Below, piece after piece: positions 7,921 through 17,289 of a DNA stretch of 45,221 nt. The stretch is taken from positions 1 through 45,221 of the forward strand of contig NZ_FOQE01000017.1 of NCBI RefSeq assembly GCF_900113675.1. Direction: 5' to 3'. The stretch is from Pisciglobus halotolerans (GTDB lineage: Bacteria; Bacillota; Bacilli; Lactobacillales; Carnobacteriaceae). Within the stretch, counting starts at the first letter, position 1. The number at the start of each line of letters is the position of its first letter. Position numbers and translations under genes: made by a program. The notes below the pieces were generated by a model. The model did not search any database and was not told where the DNA came from. It saw nothing but the letters and a program-made list of their open reading frames with translations.

Positions 7921-9615
7921 TTACATTTGATCAGGCGCTTCTACACCTAGAATACGCAAGTCTTCTTTCAATAAGTCCGCCACAGCTTTTACTAAAGCTA
8001 ATCTTGCAGGTTTTTCTTCGTCTTCTACAAGTACACGGCTGTTTGCATAATATTTGTTAAAAGCTTGTGCCAAGTGAAGGGCATGTTTAGCAATAACAGA
8101 AGGTTCAAATTTTTCAAATGCACGACGAAGCGTTTGATCATATTCTTGGATCAACTTGATGACTTCCCAACTGTAATCATCTGTCAGTGAATAGTTATCC
8201 GCTACTGGTACCTCATTGATCTCAGCTTTGCGCAAAATGCTCATGGCACGGGCTCGTGTATATTGTACATAAGGTCCCGTTTCTCCTTCGAATTGTACGA
8301 TTTCTTCAATCGTAAAGTCAAAGTTGTTTACCCGTTCATTCTTAAGGTCGTGGAAGATAACAGCACCGACACCAACTTGATCGGCAACTTTTTCTTTATT
8401 TGGCAAATCAGGGTTCTTAGCTTCGATTTGTTTTAAAGCTGTTGCAACCGCATCATCCAGCACTTCATTTAAGAGAACGATTTTCCCTTTACGTGTAGAT
8501 AATTTTTTACCGCCTTGTGTGATCAATCCAAATGGAATATGGTGCATATCATCTGACCAGTCGTAACCCATTTCTTTTAAAACAGCTTTTAATTGTTTAA
8601 AGTGGTTAGCTTGCTCGTTTCCAACAGCGTAAAGAGACATGGCAAAGTCATACGTGCGTTTCCGGTAAATCGCTGCAGCTAAGTCACGTGTGATATAAAG
8701 CGTTGCGCCATCTGATTTTTTGATCAAGGCAGGGTTCAAGTTGTATTTCTCCAAGTCGACGATCGTTGCGCCGCGATCAACTGTTAAAATATTTTTTTCT
8801 TCCAATAAGTCGATGACTTCTTGCATCTTGTCATTATAAAATGCTTCACCATTATAAGAATCGAAAGTAATGTTCAAACGGTCATAGATTTGATTGAATT
8901 CTTTCAAAGATTCAGAACGGAACCATTTCCATAATTCTGTTGCTTTTTCATCACCGTCTTCAAGTTTTTTGAACCATTCACGACCTTGCTCATCAAGTTC
9001 AGGATTTTTCTCTGATTCTTCGTGGAAACGGACATACAATTTCAATAATTCTTGGATCGGATTTGCACGAACAGCTTCTTCAGATCCCCATAGTTGGTAA
9101 GCAACGATCAACTTCCCAAACTGTGTGCCCCAATCGCCTAAGTGATTGATTTTAACGGGTTGATAGCCCATTTTTTCGACGATATTTGCTAATGCATTAC
9201 CAATAACAGTCGAGCGCAAATGTCCAAGAGAAATAGGTTTAGCAATGTTTGGAGAAGACATATCGATCGGAACATTGCGATGATCGCCCAAATTAGTATT
9301 GCCATATTCAGTTCCTGCTTCAAGCATTTCTTTCAATACTTGTGAGCTGATCAGTTTTTTATCTAAGAAAAAGTTTAGATAAGGACCGACAACTTCAATT
9401 TTTTCAACATAGGGGGAAGAAACGTTTTCGCCAATTTCAGCTGCGATTTGTTGAGGCGCTTTGCGGAAAAGCTTAGCCAATGAAAAAGCAGGGAATGCAA
9501 TGTCGCCGTGACTGGCTTGTTTTGGTTTCTCTAATAAAGTTAAAATTTCTTCAATTGTCAAGGAATCACCGATTTGTTCGTGTAAAGCTTCAGCAACTTT
9601 TAATTTGTAATTCAT
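7921..9615 (-). CDS. argS: Arginyl-tRNA synthetase
   Basis: Class I synthetase that charges tRNA-Arg. 564 residues, the usual length. The N-terminal Add-1 domain ([11 protein letters not shown]) recognises the tRNA elbow; the HIGH-type motif reads SLGHLRS, preceded by SSPNIAKP; the KMSKS loop is KLSTRKG. The C-terminal anticodon-binding domain ends in [13 protein letters not shown] 9615 is preceded by GGAGG. It has its own promoter and a T-box leader, so expression should respond to uncharged tRNA-Arg. Divergent from argR, which pairs two arginine sensors back to back. Confidence 0.97.
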   Translation of the reverse strand: MNYKLKVAEALHEQIGDSLTIEEILTLLEKPKQASHGDIAFPAFSLAKLFRKAPQQIAAEIGENVSSPYVEKIEVVGPYLNFFLDKKLISSQVLKEMLEAGTEYGNTNLGDHRNVPIDMSSPNIAKPISLGHLRSTVIGNALANIVEKMGYQPVKINHLGDWGTQFGKLIVAYQLWGSEEAVRANPIQELLKLYVRFHEESEKNPELDEQGREWFKKLEDGDEKATELWKWFRSESLKEFNQIYDRLNITFDSYNGEAFYNDKMQEVIDLLEEKNILTVDRGATIVDLEKYNLNPALIKKSDGATLYITRDLAAAIYRKRTYDFAMSLYAVGNEQANHFKQLKAVLKEMGYDWSDDMHHIPFGLITQGGKKLSTRKGKIVLLNEVLDDAVATALKQIEAKNPDLPNKEKVADQVGVGAVIFHDLKNERVNNFDFTIEEIVQFEGETGPYVQYTRARAMSILRKAEINEVPVADNYSLTDDYSWEVIKLIQEYDQTLRRAFEKFEPSVIAKHALHLAQAFNKYYANSRVLVEDEEKPARLALVKAVADLLKEDLRILGVEAPDQM

Positions 9616-9667
9616 AAGTTTTCCTCCATTACCATTTATTTTTGATTGTTGTGATGAAAAAAAGGGT

Positions 9668-9933
9668 ATAAAAAAAGCCTCTTTCTAGTCTGCAAAAAGA
9701 CTAAAAAGAGACGAGTTATTCCCGCGGTACCACTCTTGTTGTTGTGTTTGGAACACAACCACTTGTTTCTGTCATAACGGCTGAAATGGCCGGAACTGAT
9801 CAGTAAAAACTGACTTCATTCTCTCCGAAGTACGATTCCTGCAAATTTCCGTGATTGGCTCCCACCGTCCCAACTCGCTATTGACTTCCATCAGCAGTAC
9901 TTTCTTCATCAACGATCATTATTTGATTTTTTC
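9668..9933 (-). promoter_or_regulatory. T-box leader of argS
   Basis: On the minus strand GAGTGGTACCGCGGG (T-box core, plus-strand 9722-9735) is followed by a terminator: CTCTTT and AGTC pair with GACT and AAAGAG before a T run (9670-9711). Upstream lies a long structured stem I region. A CGT triplet followed by A (9834-9832) lies where the specifier is expected and would read Arg; the assignment is by position and not confirmed by folding. Uncharged tRNA-Arg should favour the antiterminator. Confidence 0.88.
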
Positions 9934-9939
9934 CTGTTC

Positions 9940-9968
9940 ATTATACCAATTTGCTCAAGCGATAGCAA
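9940..9968 (-). promoter_or_regulatory. argS promoter
   Basis: On the minus strand TTGCTA (9968-9963), 17-bp spacer, TATAAT (9945-9940). Confidence 0.75.
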
Positions 9969-10022
9969 CTAAGAAAAGAAGAAAGAATTTTTATTCATCC
10001 ATTTGTAAAAAAAATGCTAAAG

Positions 10023-10053
10023 TTAACCGTTTTCTAGTCGACTTTGTTATAAT
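10023..10053 (+). promoter_or_regulatory. argR promoter
   Basis: Perfect -10 TATAAT at 10048-10053, 36 bp before the start codon; the -35 is weak (TTAACC, 10023, 19-bp spacing). AT-rich sequence around it could hold an ArgR operator but I see no clear one. Confidence 0.5.
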
Positions 10054-10089
10054 ACATGTATGAGCATAATGATGAGGGAGGTTCACCGA

Positions 10090-10545
10090 ATGAAAAAATC
10101 GGAAAGACAACTGGCCATAAAGCAAATCATTACAAATTTTGAAGTAGCGACCCAAGAAGAGTTGCTGAAACATTTGAAAGAAGAAGGAGTCAATGCAACA
10201 CAGGCAACGATCTCAAGGGATATTAAAGAGATGCATCTTGTAAAAACAACCACTCCACAAGGAAATGTAAAATATACTTTATATCAAAACAATCAACTGA
10301 CGAATGAAGAAAGACTGCAGACAACGATCGGTGATGTGGTTACTCAAATCAGTAAAGTACAATTTATGACGATCGTGGTTACGATCCCTGGAAATGCACA
10401 TGTTGTAGCGGCACTGATCGACGCGCTGGATTATCCAGAGATCGTCGCAACAGTTGGCGGGAATGATACGATCGCTATTATTTCTAAAGATGATGCTGAT
10501 GCAGATAAAGTGTATAAATATTTAAACCAATTCATTGAAGAATAG
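10090..10545 (+). CDS. argR: Arginine repressor ArgR/AhrC
   Basis: 151-residue transcription factor. The N-terminal winged helix (residues 1-70) shows TQEELLKHLKEEGVNATQATISRDIKEMHLVK, the canonical ArgR DNA-binding helix with the TQATISRDI motif. The C-terminal oligomerisation and arginine-binding domain shows GNAHVVAALIDAL and GTVGGNDTIA-like residues (VATVGGNDTIAII), with the Asp pair that binds arginine. ATG 10090 follows GAGGGAGG; the upstream in-frame ATG at 10060 lies before that site. Controls arginine biosynthesis and catabolism as a hexamer with arginine as co-repressor. Divergently transcribed from argS. Confidence 0.95.
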   Translation: MKKSERQLAIKQIITNFEVATQEELLKHLKEEGVNATQATISRDIKEMHLVKTTTPQGNVKYTLYQNNQLTNEERLQTTIGDVVTQISKVQFMTIVVTIPGNAHVVAALIDALDYPEIVATVGGNDTIAIISKDDADADKVYKYLNQFIEE

Positions 10546-10587
10546 TGATCAGAAGAAAACAGTAAAGAAAGGAAGTAAAAAAACATC

Positions 10588-12114
10588 ATGGATCAACAAT
10601 CATTATTAGACCTACAGAATGGTTCAGATATTCGTGGAGTGGCAACTCAAACGCCGGAAAAAGAAACAACACTGACAGAAGAAAACATCGAAAAAATCGG
10701 TTACGGTTTTGCTGTTTGGCTGAATGATGTAAAAAAACTGAAACTAGATGTACCGGGCCAAATGGTGAAAGTAGCTGTTGGACAAGATAGCCGTCTATCC
10801 GGAAATAGAATCAAAGACCTATTGATCCAGTCACTTGAAAATGCGGGTATAACGGTTTTTGATGTGGGATTAGCGACAACACCAGCTATGTTTATGGCAA
10901 CAAAATACGAGGATTACGATGCAGATGCGGCTATTATGATCACTGCCAGTCATTTGCCTTCAGAGTATAACGGATTGAAGTTCTTTACAAAGGATGGCGG
11001 AGCTGAACACGAAGACATTACTTTTATTTTAGAACATGCTGATCGTGAACACATTTCCTGGCCAGCTGAGCAAGGAGAGACCATTAAAAAACATCTTTTA
11101 AGAGATTATGCGCATGATTTGAAAGAAAAAATTCGTTCTGGTATTAAACATGCAGCTGATCCTGAGAAACCTTTGAAAGGAAAACACATTATCGTAGATG
11201 CAGGAAATGGTGCTGGCGGCTTTTTTGCTGATGCTATGTTAGCAAAATTGGGAGCGAATACAGAAGGCAGTCAATTTTTAGAACCCGACGGTAATTTCCC
11301 GAATCACGTTCCAAATCCTGACAATAAAGCGGCAATGAAAAGTATCCAAGATGCTGTGATCAGACACCAAGCGGATATGGGCATTATTTTTGATACAGAT
11401 GTAGACCGGTCAGCACTTGTTGACCGCAATGGAATGACCTTGAACCGCAACAATTTAATTGCTGTTATTTCTGCTATTTTGATCAAAGAGAATCCGGGGA
11501 CGACTATCGTTACCAATTCAACAACGACAGACCATTTAAAAGATTTTATTGAAAAGTTGGGAGGAAAACAAGATCGCTATCTGACTGGCTATCGTAATGT
11601 GATCAACCGTGCATTAGCTTTAAATGAGAAAGGAATCTCGACCAGCTTAGCGATTGAAACAAGCGGGCATGCTGCCTTAAAAGAAAACTACTTTTTGGAT
11701 GATGGTGCCTATTTGATTGCTAAAATATTGATCGCCGATGCTGAATTACAAAAAGAAGGCAAAGACTTTTCCAGCTTGATTGCTTCGTTGAAACAGCCAG
11801 AAGAAACAGATGAAGTGCGCTTTAAAATCTTATCTGAGGATGTTCAAGAAGCAGGAGACCAAATATTGAAAGCATTTGAAGCTTACGTTAAGAAGACCGT
11901 TGACCTGCAAATCGAACCACAAAACTTAGAAGGCGTTCGTGTGAATACAGCAGGACAATTTGGTTCTGGCTGGTTGTTGTTGCGTATGAGTTTGCATGAA
12001 CCGCTTTTAGTATTAAATTTGGAGAATGATGAAGCAGGTGCCATTGTAAAAATCAAAGAAAAATTGAAAGATTTCTTCTATGAACAATCCTTGCTAGATG
12101 CATCTCGCTTGTAA
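10588..12114 (+). CDS. Phosphoglucomutase/phosphomannomutase family phosphohexomutase
   Basis: 508-residue alpha-D-phosphohexomutase that interconverts hexose 1- and 6-phosphates. Active-site phosphoserine loop TASHLPSEYNG (usual TASHNP; Leu replaces Asn), Mg2+ loop DTDVDRSA (usual DGDxDR), sugar loop ETSGHAALKENYFLDDGAY, and a C-terminal phosphate-binding region. N-terminal QNGSDIRGVA is a typical start. RBS AAAGGAAG precedes ATG 10588. It follows argR by 42 bp and could be co-transcribed, but there is no functional link to arginine. Substrate preference (glucose or mannose) cannot be set from sequence. Confidence 0.85.
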   Translation: MDQQSLLDLQNGSDIRGVATQTPEKETTLTEENIEKIGYGFAVWLNDVKKLKLDVPGQMVKVAVGQDSRLSGNRIKDLLIQSLENAGITVFDVGLATTPAMFMATKYEDYDADAAIMITASHLPSEYNGLKFFTKDGGAEHEDITFILEHADREHISWPAEQGETIKKHLLRDYAHDLKEKIRSGIKHAADPEKPLKGKHIIVDAGNGAGGFFADAMLAKLGANTEGSQFLEPDGNFPNHVPNPDNKAAMKSIQDAVIRHQADMGIIFDTDVDRSALVDRNGMTLNRNNLIAVISAILIKENPGTTIVTNSTTTDHLKDFIEKLGGKQDRYLTGYRNVINRALALNEKGISTSLAIETSGHAALKENYFLDDGAYLIAKILIADAELQKEGKDFSSLIASLKQPEETDEVRFKILSEDVQEAGDQILKAFEAYVKKTVDLQIEPQNLEGVRVNTAGQFGSGWLLLRMSLHEPLLVLNLENDEAGAIVKIKEKLKDFFYEQSLLDASRL

Positions 12115-12178
12115 CTTCAATGATCAATCTACTAAGATAGTAAGTGGATAGAAAAGAAGAATAAGGAAGTGGAATAAA

Positions 12179-13045
12179 ATGGAGAAACCCTTATTGAAGA
12201 GTATAGAAATGTATAATGGTGTAAAGATTCCGCAAATTGGTTTGGGTGTCTTTTTGATGAAAGATGAAGAAGAGCTGGTTTCAGCTGTGAAAGCAGCGGT
12301 TGAATCAGGCTATCGTCATTTCGATACAGCAAAAATTTATGGAAACGAAGAATACTTAGCAAGAGGCTTGAAAGAATCAGGCGTTGCTAGAGAAGACATC
12401 TTTTTAACATCCAAAGTTTGGAATTATGATCAAGGATTTGAAGAAACAAAAGCTGCTTTTGAAGAATCGCTGCGTAAGCTAGATACAGATTACTTAGATC
12501 TCTATCTTATCCATTGGCCAGCACCGAAATATATCGAAACATGGAAAGCTTTAATGGAATTATACGAAGAAGGGAAAGTTCGTGCAATTGGCGTATCGAA
12601 CTTTCAAATTCATCATTTGGAAGAATTAAAAAAACAAGAACTTATGCAGCCAATGATCAACCAAATCGAAACGCATCCTGAATTTCCACAGAACGAGTTG
12701 CATGAATACATGAAAGAAAATGGCATTGTTCATGAAGCTTGGGGTCCGATTGGTCAAGGAAAAACAGGTTTGCTTTCTAATCCAGTATTGGTAGCTATTG
12801 GGAAAAATTATCAAAAAACGCCTGCTCAAGTGATTTTACGTTGGCATGTCCAACGCGGAGAAGTAATCATTCCAAAATCTGTCCATGCAGAACGTATTAG
12901 AGAAAACAGTGATATTTTTGATTTTTCTTTAACAGATGAAGAAATGGATTTGGTGGCTAGTTTAGAAACGGGCACACGTTATGGCTCTGATCCTGATGAT
13001 CAAGAACGATTAAAAGAAACGTCCATTCGTCCTGAAAATCAATAA
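12179..13045 (+). CDS. Aldo/keto reductase
   Basis: 288-residue NADPH-dependent (beta/alpha)8 oxidoreductase, similar to the 2,5-diketo-D-gluconate reductase/prostaglandin F synthase-like group in Gram-positives. Catalytic tetrad visible: Asp in HFDTAKIYGNE, Tyr in the same stretch, Lys in LTSKVW and His in YLIHWP. The NADP site is IIPKSVHAERIREN. The physiological carbonyl substrate is unknown. ATG at 12179 follows AAGGAAGTGG. Ends with a terminator at 13068. Confidence 0.88.
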   Translation: MEKPLLKSIEMYNGVKIPQIGLGVFLMKDEEELVSAVKAAVESGYRHFDTAKIYGNEEYLARGLKESGVAREDIFLTSKVWNYDQGFEETKAAFEESLRKLDTDYLDLYLIHWPAPKYIETWKALMELYEEGKVRAIGVSNFQIHHLEELKKQELMQPMINQIETHPEFPQNELHEYMKENGIVHEAWGPIGQGKTGLLSNPVLVAIGKNYQKTPAQVILRWHVQRGEVIIPKSVHAERIRENSDIFDFSLTDEEMDLVASLETGTRYGSDPDDQERLKETSIRPENQ

Positions 13046-13067
13046 CGTAATACTGCTCAGCAGAATT

Positions 13068-13100
13068 AAGACTAGGAAACGTTCTAGTCTTATTTTTTTT
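13068..13100 (+). terminator. Terminator after aldo/keto reductase, its T-tract used by a MITE
   Basis: AAGACTAG (13068-13075) pairs with CTAGTCTT (13084-13091), followed by A and eight T. Part of that tract (13092-13099) is the left target duplication of the adjacent MITE. Confidence 0.88.
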
Positions 13101-13381
13101 ATTCTTCATTCTCTAACGTTGGTAAAGAAATTTTCTACGGTAGATGGGGCTACTGATGAAAAGCTGTGAGCAAGTATTGAGCCGAAAACCGCCTCTCGAT
13201 GCTCGCAAGCTTCAAACTTAGTATCATGGCTAAAGCCTAACATTAAGTGACTCACACTGCATCTTTTTTCATGGCTATTAGTTGTCCTATACCCTTCCTG
13301 AAGTTTTTAGAAATAGAATTTTAACAGGATTAGCATCAAAAAAATGATTTTTTACTAACCAGCGTTAAAAATTGTAGAACC
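13100..13381 (+). mobile_element. MITE copy 2, long form (282 bp)
   Basis: Left end TATTCTTCATT then CTCTAACGTTGG; right end GCGTTAAAAATTGTAGAACC. Imperfect target duplications ATTTTTTT (13092-13099) and CTTTTCTT (13382-13389), 6 of 8 identical, suggest an older insertion. Contains the branched core: an outer stem, a hairpin with GGCTAAAGCC at its tip and a second hairpin TATTGAG/CTCGATG held by G.T pairs. Lies between the aldo/keto reductase terminator and the proS T-box promoter. Confidence 0.85.
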
Positions 13382-13455
13382 CTTTTCTTTAGCAGCAACT
13401 CTTTCAACAAATAAATTGAAAATAGTGCATGATAGAAGTAATAATTGAAAAAAGA

Positions 13456-13484
13456 TTGAAATTTTTGACTAGACAGCTTACAAT
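13456..13484 (+). promoter_or_regulatory. proS promoter
   Basis: TTGAAA (13456-13461), 17-bp spacer, TACAAT (13479-13484). Predicted start about 10 bp before the T-box stem I. Confidence 0.65.
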
Positions 13485-13490
13485 AGCTAG

Positions 13491-13730
13491 TGTAAAAGCG
13501 TCGGGATTAGTAAATTGATGAAGGGTAAAGAGAGTCTTTTCATAGCTGAAAAAAAGACCCCCACTGATCGATCGAACCTGCCTGACAATACGTTATAGAA
13601 ATATAACCGGGGTTCTGCCGTTATCAGAAAAGAGATGGACTTTTTGTGAAAGCAAATTGTCAATAAAGGTGGTACCGCGGAAGTATATTTCGTCCTTTTT
13701 AAAGGATGGAGTATGCTATTTTTTTGCGTA
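13491..13730 (+). promoter_or_regulatory. T-box leader of proS (proline specifier)
   Basis: T-box core AAAGGTGGTACCGCGG at 13665-13680. Stem I base GTCGGG (13500-13505) pairs with CCTGAC (13581-13586), and the triplet before it on the 3' side is CCT plus a purine (13577-13580), a proline codon in the right place. The terminator pairs AGTATA (13682-13687) with TATGCT (13712-13717) around TCCTTT/AAAGGA, followed by a T run. Uncharged tRNA-Pro should permit read-through into proS. Confidence 0.9.
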
Positions 13731-13822
13731 AAAATGTAGTATGAATCAACCTACAGCAGAGTAAAAAGCGGTTTAATGACGTCTGCTTATTCCATGTTGT
13801 TGGACATTATAGGAGGGCTCAC

Positions 13823-15262
13823 ATGAGTAATTTACAAAAAGAAGATTTTTCTGCTTGGTATATCCAAACGATCAAACAAGCAGATTTAATGGATTATTCG
13901 CCTGTACGCGGGTGTATTATCTTTAAACCAGACGCTTTTGAGATCTGGGAACATATCCAAGAAGCTTTTAATCGTCGTTTTAAAGAAGAAGGCATTCGAA
14001 ATGCTTATTTCCCAATGCTGATTCCAGAATCTTATTTTACAAAGGAAAAGGACCACATTGAAGGTTTCAGTCCTGAACTGCCATGGGTAACGGAAGCAGC
14101 TGGAGAAGAGCTAGAAGAACGGTTGGCTTTAAGACCCACTTCAGAAACAATGATCGGAAATGCTTATGCCAACTGGATCCAATCTTATCGTGATTTGCCA
14201 ATGGAAATGAACCAATGGGCAAATGTTTTTCGCTGGGAAAAGAAAACATTGCCTTTCTTACGTACTTCTGAATTTTTATGGCAAGAAGGACATACTGCAC
14301 ATGAAACGGAAGAAGAAGCACGTCATCGTACAATGCGGATGCTTACGATTTATCAAGAAGTCATTGAATCTTTATTGGCGGTACCTGTTTATGAAGGACA
14401 AAAAACACCGTCAGAACGTTTTGCTGGAGCTGTTGATACTTATTCAGTAGAAGCGATGATGAAAGATGGCAAAGCAGTGCAAGCAGGAACTTCTCACTTT
14501 ATGGGAACTAAGTTTGCTGAAGCTTTTGATATCAAATATTTGAACCGTGACAATGAACACGTTTATGCTCATACGACTTCATGGGGAGTTTCTACACGAT
14601 TGATCGGTGCTTTGATCATGACGCATGGAGACGAACAAGGACTTGTATTGCCACCAAAAGTAGCTTCTAGACAAGTCGTATTGGTGCCAGTCGGTCCTTG
14701 GAAGAAAAATCCTGAAATTATGGAGAAACTGTCTACATTAAGGGATGGCTTACGTGAAAAAGGATTGCGTGTCATTATTGATGACAGCAGCAATTCACCT
14801 GGCTTCAAATTTAATGAATGGGAATTAAAGGGTGTACCGATGCGAATAGAATTTGGTCCGCGTGATTTGAAGAATGATCAAGTAATGATCAAAATGCGTG
14901 ATCTTTCTGAAAAAGAAAGTGTTCCCCTAGACGATGTTTTATCCTACATTCCAACTGCTTTGGACAATATGCAAACACGCTTATTAGAAAAAGCGCGGGA
15001 AAATCGCAAACAGCATGAATATACGCATATCAATACGTTAGATGAATTGAAAGAACATATTGAAATGAAAAAAGCAGAAGGAGAAGTACCTGGTTTTGTT
15101 TTAGCGGGATGGGATGGAGATCCTGAAACAGAAGCAAAAATCAAAGAGGAAACTGGTTTTACAACTCGGAATATTCCTTTTGATCCTCCTGTTAAAAAAG
15201 AAACTTGTATTGTTTCTGGCAAGCCTGCTCAGTATACCATTTGGTTGGCACGCGCTTATTAG
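13823..15262 (+). CDS. proS: Prolyl-tRNA synthetase, archaeal/eukaryal type
   Basis: 479-residue class II synthetase of the short type without the editing insertion found in the roughly 570-residue bacterial ProRS. Seen: N-terminal DFSAWYIQTIKQADLMDYSPVRG, motif 2 FRWEKKTLPFLRTSEFLWQEGHTAH, motif 3 GVSTRLIGALIMTHGD, anticodon-binding domain from about 285 (VVLVPVG), and a C-terminal domain ending in the family-typical ARAY (here WLARAY). Only one Cys (ETCIVSGKPA) is present where Zn-binding homologues have several, so the Zn site is probably lost. ATG 13823 follows AGGAGGG. T-box controlled. A bacterial-type proS may exist elsewhere, making this a second, tRNA-responsive copy (inference). Confidence 0.93.
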   Translation: MSNLQKEDFSAWYIQTIKQADLMDYSPVRGCIIFKPDAFEIWEHIQEAFNRRFKEEGIRNAYFPMLIPESYFTKEKDHIEGFSPELPWVTEAAGEELEERLALRPTSETMIGNAYANWIQSYRDLPMEMNQWANVFRWEKKTLPFLRTSEFLWQEGHTAHETEEEARHRTMRMLTIYQEVIESLLAVPVYEGQKTPSERFAGAVDTYSVEAMMKDGKAVQAGTSHFMGTKFAEAFDIKYLNRDNEHVYAHTTSWGVSTRLIGALIMTHGDEQGLVLPPKVASRQVVLVPVGPWKKNPEIMEKLSTLRDGLREKGLRVIIDDSSNSPGFKFNEWELKGVPMRIEFGPRDLKNDQVMIKMRDLSEKESVPLDDVLSYIPTALDNMQTRLLEKARENRKQHEYTHINTLDELKEHIEMKKAEGEVPGFVLAGWDGDPETEAKIKEETGFTTRNIPFDPPVKKETCIVSGKPAQYTIWLARAY

Positions 15263-15270
15263 AATCATTC

Positions 15271-15306
15271 AAAAAAGACCTTGGCAAGAGCGCCAAGGTC
15301 TTTTTT
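15271..15306 (+). terminator. Terminator after proS
   Basis: AAAAAAGACCTTGGC pairs with GCCAAGGTCTTTTTT around AAGAGC. Confidence 0.95.
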
Positions 15307-15443
15307 GAGCTTTTATCATTTTTTGCATGAACCGCTTAAAGTAATTTCTTTTGAAATCGTTTCTTCAAAAGAAAAACTTCAAGAAAATATTTTCCAACTC
15401 TTTTTCTCAGAGAGCAGCAAGTGAAACCAAAAGCCAATAAAGC

Positions 15444-16928
15444 TTATTCTGCTTCTGGTTCCCAATGCCAATGGAAGCCGTCTCGTTTTAATAAATCGTC
15501 GCTTTCGATCGGCCCCATCGACCCGCTTGGATAATTCGGGAAGGCACATTCGACTTTGTTCCAAGCCTGACGAATAGCGTCGATAAATATCCAAGAAGCT
15601 GCGACTTCATCCCAGTGAGTAAAGTTCGTAGCATCTCCATTCAAGCAGTCGAGAAGCAGTTTTTCATAGGCTTCTGGACTATTAGCAGTCATTTCAGCTG
15701 AGTGGGTATGTGTCAAATGGATCGGTTCAGTTCTCATTCCGGGACCAATTTTCTTAGTATTGAGTTTCAAAGAGAAACCTTCAACAGGTGAAATGAAAAT
15801 AGATAAAACATTTGGCGGTAAATCTTCTTCAGCTTCTTCTTGAAACAGATTCAATGGTACATTTTTAAACTCAATATCGATTTGCGAACCTTTTTCAGCT
15901 AATCGTTTACCAGTTCGAACGTAAAAGGGAACGCCAGCCCAGCGATAGTTATCAATGAAGAGTTTTCCAGCAACAAACGTTTCTGTTTGTGATTCAGGAT
16001 CTACATTTGCTTCTTTTCGATAACCATGAAGAGTAGACCCTTCTATCGTGCTTTTTCCATACTGGCCGCGGACAAAGTTTTTGCGAACTTCTTCATCATT
16101 GTAAACACGCAAAGCACGCAACACCTTGATTTTTTCATCTCGTATTTCACTATCTTTTAATCTTGTTGGCGGCTCCATCGCAAGCAAGGCGACGACCTGA
16201 AGAATATGATTTTGAACCATATCACGCAATGCACCGCTCGTGTCATAATAACCGCCGCGCTCTTCAACGCCCAGCGACTCACTGAGTGTTACTTGTATAT
16301 TGCTGATATAACGATTGTTCCACATTGACTCGATCAGTTGATTACCGAAACGAATCGCAGAAATATTTTGGATCATTTCTTTACCAAGATAATGGTCGAT
16401 CCGATAGATTTGATCTTCTGTAAATGAAGCACGGATTTCTTCATTCAGTTCATAAGCACTATCGTAATCGTGTCCAAAAGGCTTTTCAATGATCAACCGA
16501 TCAAAGCCATTTTCTGTCAGCAGATTTTGTTCCTTGATATTCTTAGCAATGATGCCGAAGAACTTAGGAGACATAGCCAAGTAAAAGAGACGGTTTTGTT
16601 CCAATTGATATTTTTCATCAAGCATACAAGCAAGCTTTTCCAAGTTGACATAATGCTCAGTATCTTTAACATTATGAGATTGGTAATAGAAGTGGCTAGC
16701 AAAAGCAGCCGCATGTTCAGTTGATTCTGTTAGTTCTTCAATGTTTTTCATCACGATTTCGCGGTAATAATCGTTTGACCATTCTCGTCTAGCAGTACCG
16801 ATCACAGCAAAATGGTCTTTCAAATAACCTTTCTTATATAAACGATAGAGTGATGGGTATAATTTCCGATTGGCCAGATCACCTGTTCCACCAAAAATGA
16901 TAAATAATGCCTTTTTTTCTTCGCCCAC
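15444..16928 (-). CDS. zwf: Glucose-6-phosphate 1-dehydrogenase
   Basis: First enzyme of the oxidative pentose phosphate pathway; oxidises glucose 6-phosphate to 6-phosphogluconolactone and yields NADPH. 494 residues. Coenzyme loop FGGTGDLANRKLYPSLYRLY; active site RIDHYLGKEMIQN with the catalytic His; IIEKPFGHD is also conserved. GTG start at 16928 with AGAGAGG ten bases upstream. Faces the proS terminator region at its 3' end; an AT-rich gap holds the 5' side. Confidence 0.96.
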   Translation of the reverse strand: MGEEKKALFIIFGGTGDLANRKLYPSLYRLYKKGYLKDHFAVIGTARREWSNDYYREIVMKNIEELTESTEHAAAFASHFYYQSHNVKDTEHYVNLEKLACMLDEKYQLEQNRLFYLAMSPKFFGIIAKNIKEQNLLTENGFDRLIIEKPFGHDYDSAYELNEEIRASFTEDQIYRIDHYLGKEMIQNISAIRFGNQLIESMWNNRYISNIQVTLSESLGVEERGGYYDTSGALRDMVQNHILQVVALLAMEPPTRLKDSEIRDEKIKVLRALRVYNDEEVRKNFVRGQYGKSTIEGSTLHGYRKEANVDPESQTETFVAGKLFIDNYRWAGVPFYVRTGKRLAEKGSQIDIEFKNVPLNLFQEEAEEDLPPNVLSIFISPVEGFSLKLNTKKIGPGMRTEPIHLTHTHSAEMTANSPEAYEKLLLDCLNGDATNFTHWDEVAASWIFIDAIRQAWNKVECAFPNYPSGSMGPIESDDLLKRDGFHWHWEPEAE

Positions 16929-17157
16929 TCCAAAAAAACCTCTCTTTCATTTTACGATTTAGAGTTTGACCTTTATTTTTTCAATTCATCTAAATCATTG
17001 TACTGTTAAAATGCAGGATAATCAATTTTTCTTTTTTTTATTTACTAACGAATTTAAAACTGTTTATTAGTTTACCATGCTTTTCTCAAAAAATCTAAAG
17101 CGTTATCGCGTGGAAAATAAAGTATTTTTACTTTCCTATAAATGATAGAACAAGAAA

Positions 17158-17226
17158 GAAACTCAAAATATCCAAGGACTCAGCTGCCATTTGTCAGAAT
17201 GATCAGCTGATATTTTGAGTTTTTTG
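17158..17226 (+). terminator. Orphan terminator-like hairpin upstream of the helicase
   Basis: ACTCAAAATAT pairs with ATATTTTGAGT, with an inner stem TCAGCTG/CAGCTGA, then TTTTTT. No gene ends before it on this strand, and the helicase promoter lies after it. It may end a small RNA or a leader transcript starting near 17100; function unknown. Confidence 0.65.
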
Positions 17227-17248
17227 TTAGCATCAGACAAAAATGTGT

Positions 17249-17254
17249 TATAAT
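17249..17254 (+). promoter_or_regulatory. -10 element of the helicase gene
   Basis: TATAAT at 17249-17254, 35 bp before the start; the best -35 is TTGTTA (17224-17229), 19 bp upstream. Confidence 0.55.
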
Positions 17255-17289
17255 AGATCAGATAGTTTAATATAGAAAGAGGCGAAAAA

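Larger units (their letters stand above)
16929..17289. other. Intergenic region between zwf and the helicase gene
   Basis: AT-rich. Holds the zwf upstream region, an orphan hairpin with a T-tract (17158-17226) and the helicase promoter. No coding frame is convincing. Confidence 0.6.

Noticed and set aside
16470-16724. Plus-strand frame opposite zwf
   Set aside because: Shadow of the zwf coding sequence with no ribosome site.
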